39,869 bases of DNA, from contig CAMOVR010000014.1 in the NCBI GenBank assembly GCA_946627565.1, positions 1 through 39,869 on the forward strand, read 5' to 3'. How positions within the stretch are numbered: position 1 is the stretch's first letter; the number at the start of each line of letters is the position of its first letter. This DNA is from an uncultured Clostridia bacterium (GTDB taxonomy: Bacteria; Bacillota; Clostridia; Christensenellales; Aristaeellaceae). Under the pieces are notes generated by a model. The model searched no databases. It was not told where the DNA came from and worked only from the letters and a program-made list of their open reading frames with translations. Both the position numbers and the translations under genes were made by a program. Positions 17,670 to 26,340 of the stretch are shown piece by piece.

Positions 17670-19058
17670 TCAGGCGCCTGCGATTTTGGAGCGGCGCAGC
17701 TGGGCATCCGCCACCCATTTGCCTGATTTCCATCTTCTGAGCAGCAGCAGGCCCCGGGTTAACTCGTCCAGGGCGAAGGCAATCCAGACCCCGTAGAGAT
17801 CCATGTGCAGGAGAATGCCCAGCACATAGGCACCGCCAACGGAGATAATCCAGCCGCTGAGCTGGTTGACCACCATCTGGTAGGTGACATCCCCGGCTGC
17901 CTGCAGGGCGCTGGCGTTGGTGTGGTTGAGGGACCTGCCGATTTCCACAAACAGGTCCAGGAAGAACAGACTGGAACCGATCTGAAGGATGGTTTCATTG
18001 TCTGTAAAAAACCGCAGAAGGGGATAGCGCAGAAGGATGAAGAGCAGGGAGAGGAAAATGTTGGAGGCCAGTCCGATGCGCCCCACCAGGGAGCGGATGG
18101 TGCGGGCCTCATCAAAGCGGCCTGCCCCAATCTTGTAGCCGATGAGCATGCCGCTGGCGCTGCCAAAGGCCATGCCGATGAGGTAGATGTACTGGACGAT
18201 GTTGCTGACATAGACCTTGGCGGCAATAAGGGTTTCACCGGTCAGGGAGATGATGGCCGTGGTGACAATCTGGCTTACGGAATAGGCGATGTTGTTAAGG
18301 CCCCCGGGAATTCCTATGGACAGGGAAAGCCAGATATCATCCTTCGGGAAGGGAAAGAGGAAGCTGGGAGACGGGCGGATACCGGAGCGGTATACAATGC
18401 TCAGGGACAGGAGCATGCCCACCACGCGGCTTAGGACCGTGGCATACGCCACACCCGTCAGGGGATCCAGGCCAATGGCTTTTCCGTGGAAGATGGCGAT
18501 ATAGTTGCCGACGATGTTCACCAGGTTCCCGATGAGGTTGATCAGCAGCGGGGCATTGGGATGGCCCATGGAACGGCACAGGCTGGCCATGACGATTTCA
18601 ATGCACTGGAAGATCATAAGGCCGCCCACGATCTGCATGTAGCGCAGGGCTGCATCCTGAGAGGCGGTTTCCAGCTTCATGATCAGAAGCAGGGGACAGG
18701 CGCCGAAGAAGAACAGAATACCAAAGAGGATGCCAAGGCACATGTTGGCTGCCACGGCAATGGAGGCCAGGGTATTGACCCGCTTCCGGTTCTGCATTCC
18801 TATGGCCTGGTTGATGCATACAATGGAGCCGCCTGCCAGAGAGGAGGCGACGATGATGCACACCAGGATGTACTGGGAAGCCACCGAGACCGCGCTGACC
18901 ACACTGTCAGAGAGGCGGCTCAGGAAAGCCACGTCTATGACTCCCACGGTGCTTCGCAGGATGTTTTCCAGCAGGATGGGCAGCGCGAGCTGAACCAGGC
19001 CGATGTTTTCCGGTCCTCTTTCCCGGTCCTCCCGGGATGCCCAGAGATATTTCTGCAT
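17670..19058 (-). CDS. MATE-family efflux transporter
   Basis: This 462-residue, 12-helix cytoplasmic membrane protein would export drugs or metabolites in exchange for sodium or protons. Typical MATE features are the N-terminal LVQLALPILLENILRSTVGVIDVAFLS-type first helix (split here for length), the SVASQYILVCIIVASSLAGGS region, and the half repeat near ISIGIPGGLNNIAYSVSQ. The start at MQKYLWASRED is preceded by AAGGAAG and a promoter; the longer open frame upstream is non-coding in character. The substrate is unknown. It is monocistronic, converging with guaB. Confidence 0.9.
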   Translation of the reverse strand: MQKYLWASREDRERGPENIGLVQLALPILLENILRSTVGVIDVAFLSRLSDSVVSAVSVASQYILVCIIVASSLAGGSIVCINQAIGMQNRKRVNTLASIAVAANMCLGILFGILFFFGACPLLLIMKLETASQDAALRYMQIVGGLMIFQCIEIVMASLCRSMGHPNAPLLINLIGNLVNIVGNYIAIFHGKAIGLDPLTGVAYATVLSRVVGMLLSLSIVYRSGIRPSPSFLFPFPKDDIWLSLSIGIPGGLNNIAYSVSQIVTTAIISLTGETLIAAKVYVSNIVQYIYLIGMAFGSASGMLIGYKIGAGRFDEARTIRSLVGRIGLASNIFLSLLFILLRYPLLRFFTDNETILQIGSSLFFLDLFVEIGRSLNHTNASALQAAGDVTYQMVVNQLSGWIISVGGAYVLGILLHMDLYGVWIAFALDELTRGLLLLRRWKSGKWVADAQLRRSKIAGA

Positions 19059-19110
19059 GGGTTCTTCCTTCTTTGTCGGCGTATGTCCGGGACAGGCCCG
19101 TCGGGGAGGG

Positions 19111-19139
19111 AGTGTAGCACGATGCATCCGGGAATGCAA
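19111..19139 (-). promoter_or_regulatory. Sigma-A promoter of the MATE gene
   Basis: On the minus strand TTGCAT (19134-19139) and TACACT (19111-19116) are separated by 17 bases. The leader to the start at 19058 would be about 45 bases. Confidence 0.65.
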
Positions 19140-19291
19140 TGCAGGATATAAGGCAAAACATGGCAAATCTTCAGGGAAGGACATGACGGAAAGCCTCTGC
19201 GTGGCGCATGCATGGAAGACCTTCATAAAGGGGGCGGACATGCAGATGGAACAGGCAGGGGACGCATATAATGCTGCGGTGCCGCGTCATC

Positions 19292-19320
19292 TTGCCATTG
19301 CCTGCGGGATTGTTTATAAT
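19292..19320 (+). promoter_or_regulatory. Sigma-A promoter of the DUF2142-GT2-DUF2304 operon
   Basis: TTGCCA (19292-19297), 17 bases, then a perfect TATAAT (19315-19320). The 300-base stretch 19059-19359 otherwise contains only the divergent MATE promoter and no supported gene. Confidence 0.85.
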
Positions 19321-19359
19321 CTCCCCGTTCCCAAGGGCTGAAATAACAGGAGGTAGCAC

Positions 19360-21222
19360 ATGCCGGAGACGATCAAGAAACATAAGACAGCTGTCAGGTG
19401 GGTGATCCTGGTGGTCGCAGCCCTGCTTATGGCTGTGGGTCTGGAAGCTCTGCAGCTGCACCTGCTCCCTCCCATCTTCACGGATATGGACGTGACCATC
19501 ATCAAAGACCCTGACCTGCTGGAAACATCCAGGACATATCTGCATGAAAGCGGAAGAACGGCGCTGGTGGAACAATGGGATGCCCTGCGGCTCTTTTTTA
19601 CCTTCCTCATGCAGCTGATCCTCCTGGTGGTGCTCTTTCCCCTGGGTCTGATGAAATATCTGCTGAACGGACTGAAAAAAGGGTTTTCCTCCCTTGTATC
19701 CGCCCTTTCGGCTTCCTGGCGCCGGGATCTTCTGCTTCTTGGTATTTTTGCTGCAAGCGCCGCCGCCATGTTTTTCCTGACCAGGTTCCTGGTGGTGTAC
19801 CTGTACCATAAGGCGGAGAGCAACTGGATGATTGACCTGTTCTCCCTGCTGTGCGGCATCTCCCTGGCCATGATGGCGACTTTCCGGCAAACCCTTTCGA
19901 AAAAGCCGGAGATCTTCTTTCTGGCGTTCATGATCATGATCGGGGGCCTCATGTCCTTCCTTATGCCCGCCAGTTCCGTGGTGGCCTGGGACGACGGCTT
20001 CCATTACCAGCACGCCCTGAACTTTTCTACCATGGGCCATGTGCGCTACACCCAGGCGGATATGGACGCCATGGATGCGGCCAATGTGAAAATCTATGCC
20101 CTGGGCGAGGAAAGGGATGCGTTTCTGAAAGCAAGGGACGAGGCCAATGCGAAGGGCTCCGTCTACGTGACGGTGGGCTTTCACATGCAGCCCAAGGAGG
20201 TCTGGATGGCCTTCTATGGCCTGGGCCTGTTCCTGGGAAGGCTCTTCCATCTCAGCTACTGGCTGACCTGGTCCCTGGGCCGCTTTACCGGCCTTCTGGC
20301 CTACAGCATCATCGGGTACTTTGCCATAAGGAGGCTTAAGTCGGGCAAGCTGATCCTGGCTTCTGTCCTCATGATCCCCGAGGCCATCTTCCTGGCCAGC
20401 AATTACAGCTATGACCCCTCGGTTACCTGCTGTCTGGCTCTGCTGTTTGCCTATTTCACGGCCCAGTGGCAGGAAAAGGGGATCATTTCGGAAAAAGACC
20501 AGCTGGTCATGATTCTTTCCGGTTTCTTTGGCTGTCTTGCCAAGGCCATCTACTTTCCCATCGTGCTCCTGCCCCTGCTTCTGCCAAAAAGCCGGTTCCG
20601 GGACGGGAAAGCCTGGAAGCGCTTTATCTATGGTGTGCTGCTTGCCGTGTTCCTGCTGCTGGTTTCCTTTGTCCTGCCCTTCATCTTCAGTGACGGGACC
20701 GGGGATACCCGGGGCGGGGACGGGGTCAACGCCTTCGGGCAGGTGGCCTTTATCCTGGGCAATCCCCTGAAGTACACGGAGATCCTGCTGAACTTCCTGA
20801 GGGAATACCTGAATGTGAACTATATGAACGGGGCCCTGACCTTCTTTGCCTACATGGGCAGCGCTCCCAACGGCATCCTGTGCCTGATTCTTCTGGCCGT
20901 TGCAGCCTTTACGGATCGGGGCGAAGCGGATGAAAAGCCGGGACCCGGCATCCGGGTCATTGTGCTGCTGTTTGCGGCGGCCACCATTGTGCTGCTGACC
21001 ACCGCCCTGTATGTCTCCTATAATCCGGTAGGGTCCGAGGGCATAGGCGGGGTGCAGCCCAGGTACCTGCTGCCCCTGATGTATCCCATCCTGGCCATGC
21101 TGGGATCCGGGAATATACGCAATTCCATTCCCAGGGGCTGGTATAACGGCGTCTGCCTCGGCATATGCGGCTATATGGGCTTTGTGTCGGTGCTGCATAC
21201 CTGCATTGTATATTACAACTGA
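19360..21222 (+). CDS. DUF2142-family polytopic membrane protein
   Basis: This 620-residue protein has about 12-13 hydrophobic segments. The first is at residues 14-32. A large outer loop follows AWDDGFHYQHAL (the Asp-Asp-x-x-His at 211-215). C-terminal PRYLLPLMYPILAML completes a pattern I associate with DUF2142 proteins, often found in polysaccharide clusters and thought to be GT-C-like. AGGAGG precedes the ATG by about 8 bases. It starts an operon with a GT2 transferase and a DUF2304 protein, so it may transfer a sugar from polyprenyl phosphate to a surface polymer outside the membrane. That role is inference. Confidence 0.8.
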   Translation: MPETIKKHKTAVRWVILVVAALLMAVGLEALQLHLLPPIFTDMDVTIIKDPDLLETSRTYLHESGRTALVEQWDALRLFFTFLMQLILLVVLFPLGLMKYLLNGLKKGFSSLVSALSASWRRDLLLLGIFAASAAAMFFLTRFLVVYLYHKAESNWMIDLFSLLCGISLAMMATFRQTLSKKPEIFFLAFMIMIGGLMSFLMPASSVVAWDDGFHYQHALNFSTMGHVRYTQADMDAMDAANVKIYALGEERDAFLKARDEANAKGSVYVTVGFHMQPKEVWMAFYGLGLFLGRLFHLSYWLTWSLGRFTGLLAYSIIGYFAIRRLKSGKLILASVLMIPEAIFLASNYSYDPSVTCCLALLFAYFTAQWQEKGIISEKDQLVMILSGFFGCLAKAIYFPIVLLPLLLPKSRFRDGKAWKRFIYGVLLAVFLLLVSFVLPFIFSDGTGDTRGGDGVNAFGQVAFILGNPLKYTEILLNFLREYLNVNYMNGALTFFAYMGSAPNGILCLILLAVAAFTDRGEADEKPGPGIRVIVLLFAAATIVLLTTALYVSYNPVGSEGIGGVQPRYLLPLMYPILAMLGSGNIRNSIPRGWYNGVCLGICGYMGFVSVLHTCIVYYN

Positions 21223-21263
21223 AACTAAAGCCTGAACCAACAGCGAAACAGGAGGAAAAACCT

Positions 21264-21974
21264 TTGAAGCTCCTTGTGGTGATCCCTGCCTTCAATGAGG
21301 AGGAAAACCTGCCCAGGGTGATCTCCGAACTGAGGGAGAAGGTTCCCCAGTATGATTTTGTCATCATCAACGACGGGTCCACGGACGGCACGGAAGCCCT
21401 GTGCCGCGCGCAGGGGTATCCCTTTCTGGATCTGCCGGCCAACCTGGGCCTGACCGGTGCCTTCCAGACCGGGGTCAGATACGCCTGCGAGATGGGCTAT
21501 GACGCGGTGATTCAGATCGACGGGGATGCCCAGCATGACCCGGCCTATATCCCGGATATGGCCGCCCTGATGGAAGAAAAGGACCTGGACCTGGTGATCG
21601 GGTCAAGGTTTGTGACGGAAAAGCGCCCCGCCACCATGCGTATGGCGGGCAATGCCCTGATTTCCTGGGCCATACGGGTGACCACGGGAAAGACGGTGAT
21701 GGACCCCACCTCCGGCATGCGCCTGTACGGCAGGCGGGTGCTGAAGGAGCTGGCCGTTGAACTCAATGCCAGGCCGGAACCGGATACGGTGGCCCAGCTC
21801 CTCAGAGGGGGCGCCAGAATGGAAGAATACCAGGTCCGCATGCGGGAGAGGGAAAAGGGCGAGAGCTATCTGGACTTCGGAGCCTCCATGCTCTATATGG
21901 TCCAGATGTGCATGAACATCTTTTTCCTGCAGTGGGTCATGAAAAAGGAGAGTCAGACATGTCCTGGGCAATGA
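21264..21974 (+). CDS. GT2 glycosyltransferase, polyprenyl-phosphate sugar synthase type
   Basis: This 236-residue GT-A enzyme resembles dolichol-phosphate mannose synthase. Motifs are LLVVIPAFNEEENL at the N-terminus, INDGSTDGTEAL, the DxD-like VIQIDGDAQHDP and GSRFVTEKR. The TTG start at 21264 is chosen because GGAGG lies eight bases upstream and the first strand begins right after it. The frame stays open 33 codons further up but that would overlap the DUF2142 gene. It probably loads a sugar onto undecaprenyl phosphate for the neighbouring membrane proteins; the sugar is not readable. Confidence 0.9.
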   Translation: MKLLVVIPAFNEEENLPRVISELREKVPQYDFVIINDGSTDGTEALCRAQGYPFLDLPANLGLTGAFQTGVRYACEMGYDAVIQIDGDAQHDPAYIPDMAALMEEKDLDLVIGSRFVTEKRPATMRMAGNALISWAIRVTTGKTVMDPTSGMRLYGRRVLKELAVELNARPEPDTVAQLLRGGARMEEYQVRMREREKGESYLDFGASMLYMVQMCMNIFFLQWVMKKESQTCPGQ

Positions 21975-22330
21975 GGATACTGCTCATACTGGGGTCCGTG
22001 ATGACCGCTGTGTATGTTCTCAGACGGGTGCGCAACAGCAGGATGCGGACAGGGGATTCCGTCTTCTGGCTGTTCTTTTCCCTGATCCTGGTGCTACTTG
22101 GAATCTTCCCCGGCATCGCCATACGTTTTTCCGAATGGATCGGCGTGCAGAGCGCCGCCAATCTGGTGTTCCTCATTGTGATCTTCCTGCTGATCATCAA
22201 ACTGTTCCTCATGGACCAGCGCATTTCCAAACTGGATATGCAGATCACCAGGACCGTCCAGACCATCGCCATCCATGAGCGGGAAGGGGAGGCCATGGAG
22301 GAAGAAAACAGGGATAAAGAGGAAAAATGA
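21959..22330 (+). CDS. DUF2304 small membrane protein
   Basis: This 123-residue protein has three hydrophobic helices (about 5-20, 34-52 and 66-86), then a charged, probably coiled-coil tail rich in Glu, Arg and Lys that contains DQRISKLDMQITRTVQ. That layout fits DUF2304 proteins, which commonly follow GT2 synthases. The ATG at 21959 has AAAGGAGAG upstream and overlaps the GT2 gene by 16 bases, indicating coupling. A role as a partner or flippase-like subunit for the polyprenyl sugar is inferred from association only. Confidence 0.82.
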   Translation: MSWAMRILLILGSVMTAVYVLRRVRNSRMRTGDSVFWLFFSLILVLLGIFPGIAIRFSEWIGVQSAANLVFLIVIFLLIIKLFLMDQRISKLDMQITRTVQTIAIHEREGEAMEEENRDKEEK

Positions 22331-22346
22331 CACTGAATAGATCTGT

Positions 22347-22404
22347 GCAGGGCAGCACCGGCTCCCGCCCGGGGACGGGCGGAACGGGCTGCCCCTGCTG
22401 TTTT
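22347..22404 (+). terminator. Terminator of the DUF2142 operon
   Basis: GCAGGGCAGC pairs with GCTGCCCCTGC (one bulge), and an inner CCGCCC/GGGCGG hairpin continues the structure; TTTT follows. Confidence 0.7.
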
Positions 22405-22490
22405 ACAGGACTGCATGCACGACATGTACAATCTGGTATGGTTTTCATATACTTAAACGATTAAGTAATATAAGCACAGGCAACCGCAGT

Positions 22491-22537
22491 AAGAAACCCG
22501 GGGAAGCAGGCAAGATACCTGATTCCCCGGGAAGAAA
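22491..22537 (-). terminator. Terminator of the mnmE-to-hydrolase gene run
   Basis: A perfect 9-bp stem (22497-22505 with 22523-22531) continues with CAGG/CCTG. On the minus strand a GTTTCTT tract follows. It lies about 15 bases beyond the hydrolase stop. Confidence 0.75.
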
Positions 22538-22550
22538 GATATGCGCCGTG

Positions 22551-23306
22551 TCAGCAGTCCCCGGCGGGATGGACTTTCAGGAGCCAGGCTTTCAGAGCGT
22601 CTGTCATAAGATCCAGGTGTCTGTTAAAGCAGTGATCGTCCTCCGGGATTACATCCATATGGCAGTTTGCATAGCGCTGTGCCGTGCGGGTGGCAAAGGA
22701 GATGGGAACAGCATCATCCGCCGCGCCATGGATAATGAGGACGGGGCCCTTATAGGCGTCTACGGCATCCTCCACCCGGATGGTCTGGGCCACCCGGATA
22801 TAGTTGCCGTTCAGCACAAGACCGTCCCAGGTATGGAGGCTGTCGGGCACATGGCAGGGATCAAAATTCGTGCCCAGCAGCGTGCCGGCGCGGGCCTGCT
22901 CCGGGATCATGACGGCAGGGGAGAGTGGCATCAGGCCGGCGATCTGATCCTGCTTCATGGCAGCTGTCAGGATCACGGTAAGGCCGCCCTGGGAGTGACC
23001 GCACAGATACACCTCGGAGACAAAGGGCAGGGACCTGGCGTAGTCTGTGATGAACAGGGCCTGGGTGAGCCACTTGTAAAGGGTGTGTTCCCCGAATTTG
23101 CCGTCGCTTTCCCCATGGCCGTACATATCCGGCCTCAGGACGGCAAAGCCGCATTCATTCATGGTTTTGGCAGCCGCCAGAATGTGCCGTTCCTGCCGGT
23201 TTCCGGTGAAACCGTGGATCAGCACCACCAGAGGCATTTTGTCTGCCTTTTTTTCCGGCATGTCCAGGTCTGCCTGGATGCGGAGCCCGTCACAGTTGAG
23301 TATCAT
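22551..23306 (-). CDS. Alpha/beta hydrolase, esterase-like
   Basis: This 251-residue cytosolic hydrolase has the full catalytic set: oxyanion region VVLIHGFTGN (27-36), nucleophile elbow LCGHSQGG with Ser105, acid Asp197 in HGAADDAVP and His225 in EDDHCF. Overall it resembles feruloyl/cinnamoyl-ester or acyl-ester hydrolases of gut Clostridia, but the substrate is not determined. The start codon overlaps the end of the flavoprotein gene by 17 bases, so the pair is co-translated. It is the last gene of its minus-strand run. Confidence 0.88.
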   Translation of the reverse strand: MILNCDGLRIQADLDMPEKKADKMPLVVLIHGFTGNRQERHILAAAKTMNECGFAVLRPDMYGHGESDGKFGEHTLYKWLTQALFITDYARSLPFVSEVYLCGHSQGGLTVILTAAMKQDQIAGLMPLSPAVMIPEQARAGTLLGTNFDPCHVPDSLHTWDGLVLNGNYIRVAQTIRVEDAVDAYKGPVLIIHGAADDAVPISFATRTAQRYANCHMDVIPEDDHCFNRHLDLMTDALKAWLLKVHPAGDC

Positions 23307-24756
23307 GTTCTTTCTCCTCCTTCGTTTCGCTCTGAGGAAGGGCCTCCGTGCTTCCAGCTGTCTTTTCGGCTGCCTTTTCTGGTGCCGTACCGACTGCCTT
23401 TTCAGGATTGCTGTCCAGATCGTTTTCCTTCCGGGCCTTTTCCAGAACCTTGTTGTAGGGCATGAGCATACCCTTTGTCATGGAAGCCCTGGCCTTCTTT
23501 TTGATGGGACCGAAGTTCATAAGGAACGAGACAAAGTACATACCCAGCACCCGGCCCCGGTGCTTCTGTGGAAAGTCATAGAAGCCGTGGGCCTTATAGA
23601 ACCTGTGGTCCTCCCGCATGAGGCCCTGCATGAGATAGATCAGGTCCCGGAAGATCTTCATGCCGCCCACGCCATAGAAGTTTTTGGGTGCCTGCAGGCT
23701 GTTGGAGATGGCATAGTCAAGGGAAATGGCCACGTCAAGGCACCGGGCGGTGTCCTCTGCGATGCCGGCCAGGAAGTTTCCGCCCACCTGGGCCCTGGCT
23801 TCCATGACCATGCGGAGGTTGGGTTCCGCTTCCAGGTCCCCGTCCACAAGATAGGCCACCGGTTTTCCCATGGTGACGGTGCGGTGTCCGTTACAGAACT
23901 GACGGTCATCATAGAGCTTGAAGCGGGAGCCCATGGAATGGCCCTTGATCTGAAAGGCGTACACGGTGGCATCTGCGGTCTGGATCTTCTCCCGGAGGAA
24001 GGCATCAAAACCGTCCTTATAGACACATTTCCCGTCCCTGGCGCAGTGAAAGCACCCAAGGCACCCGCCGGCAAAGGGGAAATCCTTAAGATCCACCACT
24101 TCGGATGCGCAGGGCAGGCGTGCGGAAAAGACAGAGATCAGGGCAGAAAGATGCTCTGACGGACTGTCGGTGACAATCACCACACGGCCTGCCTTTTTTG
24201 TCACGGCAGGAAGCTGACAGTCCATATCCGGCACAGACCGGGGCAGCATGGCAGCCCTGCGGGGTGCGGGCTCTGAAATACCGGCTTTCATGCACCACAG
24301 CACATGGGCAAAGAAGGTCTGCGCTTCCATGCGTCCCTTATCCGTCAGCAGGTCCTCCATATCGGCAGACAGGCCATGGATGGGTCGAAGGCCCAGGTCA
24401 TGGCAGTTGTCCTCGATAAACTGATGGGCGGTGACGTCATAGAAGTGCTTGGAGGTGGAGATCTGGGTGGCGAATTTGCCTGTAAGGTTGACCCCATGCT
24501 CCCGGATCAGCTCCAGGAAGCGGTGCAGCTGATACGGCACCAGAAAGGTATAGACCGGATAGCAGAAAAGCAGGAGATCGGCTTCTTCCAGCTGCGGGAT
24601 CACTTCGTCAAAGCTGTTTTCCAGGCGGTGGATCTGCTGGCCTGCCTGCAGGGTGTGAAACTGCACATCGGGAAAAAGTACCTGAAGGTATTTCACCGTA
24701 CAGAGGGTAATGCTGTTTTCACCGGAGGGGGAACCGTTTATAACCAGTACGTTCAT
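23290..24756 (-). CDS. Two-domain flavodoxin-fold iron-sulfur flavoprotein
   Basis: This 488-residue protein appears to hold two flavodoxin-like domains. The first starts at residue 1 with VLVINGSPSGENS, the FMN phosphate loop of NADPH-dependent FMN reductases, and includes FCYPVYTFLVPYQ. The second starts near 198 with VVIVTDSPSEH and contains CLGCFHCARDGKC, a C-x2-C-x2-C-x5-C motif matching the compact 4Fe-4S motif of iron-sulfur flavoproteins. The phosphate loop of the second domain is degenerate. The tail (about 440-488) is Lys/Glu-rich. The start at MNVLVING is set by AAGGAAG upstream. Electron partner and substrate are unknown. Confidence 0.82.
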   Translation of the reverse strand: MNVLVINGSPSGENSITLCTVKYLQVLFPDVQFHTLQAGQQIHRLENSFDEVIPQLEEADLLLFCYPVYTFLVPYQLHRFLELIREHGVNLTGKFATQISTSKHFYDVTAHQFIEDNCHDLGLRPIHGLSADMEDLLTDKGRMEAQTFFAHVLWCMKAGISEPAPRRAAMLPRSVPDMDCQLPAVTKKAGRVVIVTDSPSEHLSALISVFSARLPCASEVVDLKDFPFAGGCLGCFHCARDGKCVYKDGFDAFLREKIQTADATVYAFQIKGHSMGSRFKLYDDRQFCNGHRTVTMGKPVAYLVDGDLEAEPNLRMVMEARAQVGGNFLAGIAEDTARCLDVAISLDYAISNSLQAPKNFYGVGGMKIFRDLIYLMQGLMREDHRFYKAHGFYDFPQKHRGRVLGMYFVSFLMNFGPIKKKARASMTKGMLMPYNKVLEKARKENDLDSNPEKAVGTAPEKAAEKTAGSTEALPQSETKEEKEHDTQL

Positions 24757-24775
24757 TTGATCAGATAGCTTCCTT

Positions 24776-25513
24776 TCACAGGGGGTCAGAGTCCTGGAGA
24801 GGACTGTCCATATAGAAGGGCTGAAGGTCATTAAGGCGCAGGAGCATGGGGTGTCCGCCCGCGGATGCGCCGGTGTCTATATCCGCCCAAGTTTCCGTCA
24901 TCAGCATTCTTCCCCGGAACTGGGGCCCGTAGAGGGCTGTAGGGGTATGGCCGAAGACGGTGAACACATCCCGGAAATAGGTTTCCATGGGAGAAGGCCG
25001 GTTCCACAGCAGCTCCAGGGGTGTATAGGAGGGAATGGGCTTCTTCGGCTGAAAGTTGCCAAGACCTGCATGGGTGAGAAGACAGGTCTGGTTCCGGATC
25101 CGAACAAACTCAAACAGGCGCAGGCCCCGGATATACGCAAGCAGACGCTGGAGCCCCTCTGGATCCTGCATGCTCATGGTTCTGAGAGATCGCAGTGTGG
25201 GCAGGCCGCCGTTGACAAGCCATCTGGAGAGGCGTTCCGCCAGCTCCGGCTGGGCAGGCATGACAATCTCATCCGGGGATCCCGCCAGGGCAAAGGCACT
25301 GTCCAGCAGCATGGCCTCATGATTGCCCATGAGCATGTGAACATTTGGGGTATCCATGATCCACTGAAGCAGGGTGACCCCGCCGTCCCCGTTCCGGTCG
25401 ATGACGTCCCCCAGGACGATGAGCTCATCCTGACCTGTGAAGCCCGCAATGAAGAGCAGTTCCAGCAGGCCCTCCAGCGGGTAGCCGTGCAGGTCTGAGG
25501 TTACATAGATCAA
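24776..25513 (-). CDS. PPP-family metallophosphatase
   Basis: This 245-residue enzyme has the calcineurin-like/PPP metal motifs in order: SDLHG, GDVIDRNGDGG, GNHEAM, then VFGHTPT and DIDTGAS. It is related to bacterial serine/threonine phosphatases and Ap4A-type hydrolases; the substrate is unknown. I chose the TTG at 25513, giving MIYVTSDLHG, because GGGAGGGG sits 7 bases upstream inside the end of the methyltransferase gene. An in-frame ATG six codons earlier is the alternative. It lies two bases after that gene's stop and 19 before the flavoprotein start. Confidence 0.88.
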   Translation of the reverse strand: MIYVTSDLHGYPLEGLLELLFIAGFTGQDELIVLGDVIDRNGDGGVTLLQWIMDTPNVHMLMGNHEAMLLDSAFALAGSPDEIVMPAQPELAERLSRWLVNGGLPTLRSLRTMSMQDPEGLQRLLAYIRGLRLFEFVRIRNQTCLLTHAGLGNFQPKKPIPSYTPLELLWNRPSPMETYFRDVFTVFGHTPTALYGPQFRGRMLMTETWADIDTGASAGGHPMLLRLNDLQPFYMDSPLQDSDPL

Positions 25514-25515
25514 TC

Positions 25516-26283
25516 TCAGGCCCCTCCCCATTCGTTCCGGCTGCACAGGGCGTACATCATGATGCCCGCTGCCACGGCAGCGTTTAAGGATTCGGCATCC
25601 CCGCGCATGGGCAGTGTCAGGCGGTGGGTACACACGTCCTGTACCTGCTGGGAAATGCCGTTGCCTTCATTGCCGATGACCAGGCAGAAGCTGTCGGGCA
25701 GAGTATTCAGGACGGCAAAAAAGGGGTTTCCGTTTAAAACGGAGGCCAGCACCGGGATACCGGAGGCAGCCAGCTGGGACAGGCGGTCCGGCAGGGATGC
25801 GACACGCTGGCAGGGAAGATGAAAGATGGAGCCCATGGTGGCTCTGAGCACCTTCGGGGCATAGATATCCGCGCAGCTGTCTGAAAGGATCAGGCCGTCC
25901 ATACCGGCGGCATCTGCGGTACGCAGGATGGTACCTACATTGCCGGGGTCCTGTACCCCGTCCAGTGCCAGGATCTTCCCGCCACGGAAGGGAAAGTCAG
26001 GAAAAGCCGTCTGGGCGGCAATGCCCTGGGGCGTTTTGGTATCGCAGATATGGGCCATGAGGTGGGCCGGCACCCGGTAGACCGGGGCGGACAGCTGGGG
26101 GAGGGGTTCTGTGTAGTCATCCTGGAGGATCAGGGACAGGATGGATGCACCGCTTCGGATGGCCTCCTCCACAGATCTTCTGCCTTCCACGAGAAAGGAT
26201 CCGGTTTCCATACGGCCCTTCCGGTCCCGCAGGGACCTCCAGACCGTGACTTTGGGATTATGCAGACTGGTTATGGTTTCCAT
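25516..26283 (-). CDS. TrmH/SpoU-family RNA 2'-O-methyltransferase
   Basis: This 255-residue SPOUT-class methyltransferase has an N-terminal substrate-binding domain (FLVEGRRSVEEAI) and the three knot motifs: LDGVQDPGNVGTILRTADA, VIGNEGNGIS and LPMRGDAESLNAAVA. It would methylate a ribose 2'-hydroxyl in rRNA or tRNA with S-adenosylmethionine. The likeness is to the RlmB/TsnR-like group; the exact target is not known. The start METITSLHNPK was preferred over an ATG nine codons upstream because homologues begin at the SLHNPKV segment. It is part of the minus-strand gene run from mnmE. Confidence 0.9.
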   Translation of the reverse strand: METITSLHNPKVTVWRSLRDRKGRMETGSFLVEGRRSVEEAIRSGASILSLILQDDYTEPLPQLSAPVYRVPAHLMAHICDTKTPQGIAAQTAFPDFPFRGGKILALDGVQDPGNVGTILRTADAAGMDGLILSDSCADIYAPKVLRATMGSIFHLPCQRVASLPDRLSQLAASGIPVLASVLNGNPFFAVLNTLPDSFCLVIGNEGNGISQQVQDVCTHRLTLPMRGDAESLNAAVAAGIMMYALCSRNEWGGA

Positions 26284-26340
26284 AATAGCTCTTTCTGTTG
26301 TCTGCTGCACAGGATGGCAGCATATGTAAGGCGCAGCAGC

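Noticed and set aside
19171-21240. A 689-codon open frame antisense to the DUF2142 gene
   Set aside because: It mirrors the real gene. GC-rich codon bias on the plus strand keeps the complementary frame free of stops. Its translation is His/Gln/Gly-rich with no domain, and no ribosome binding site fits.
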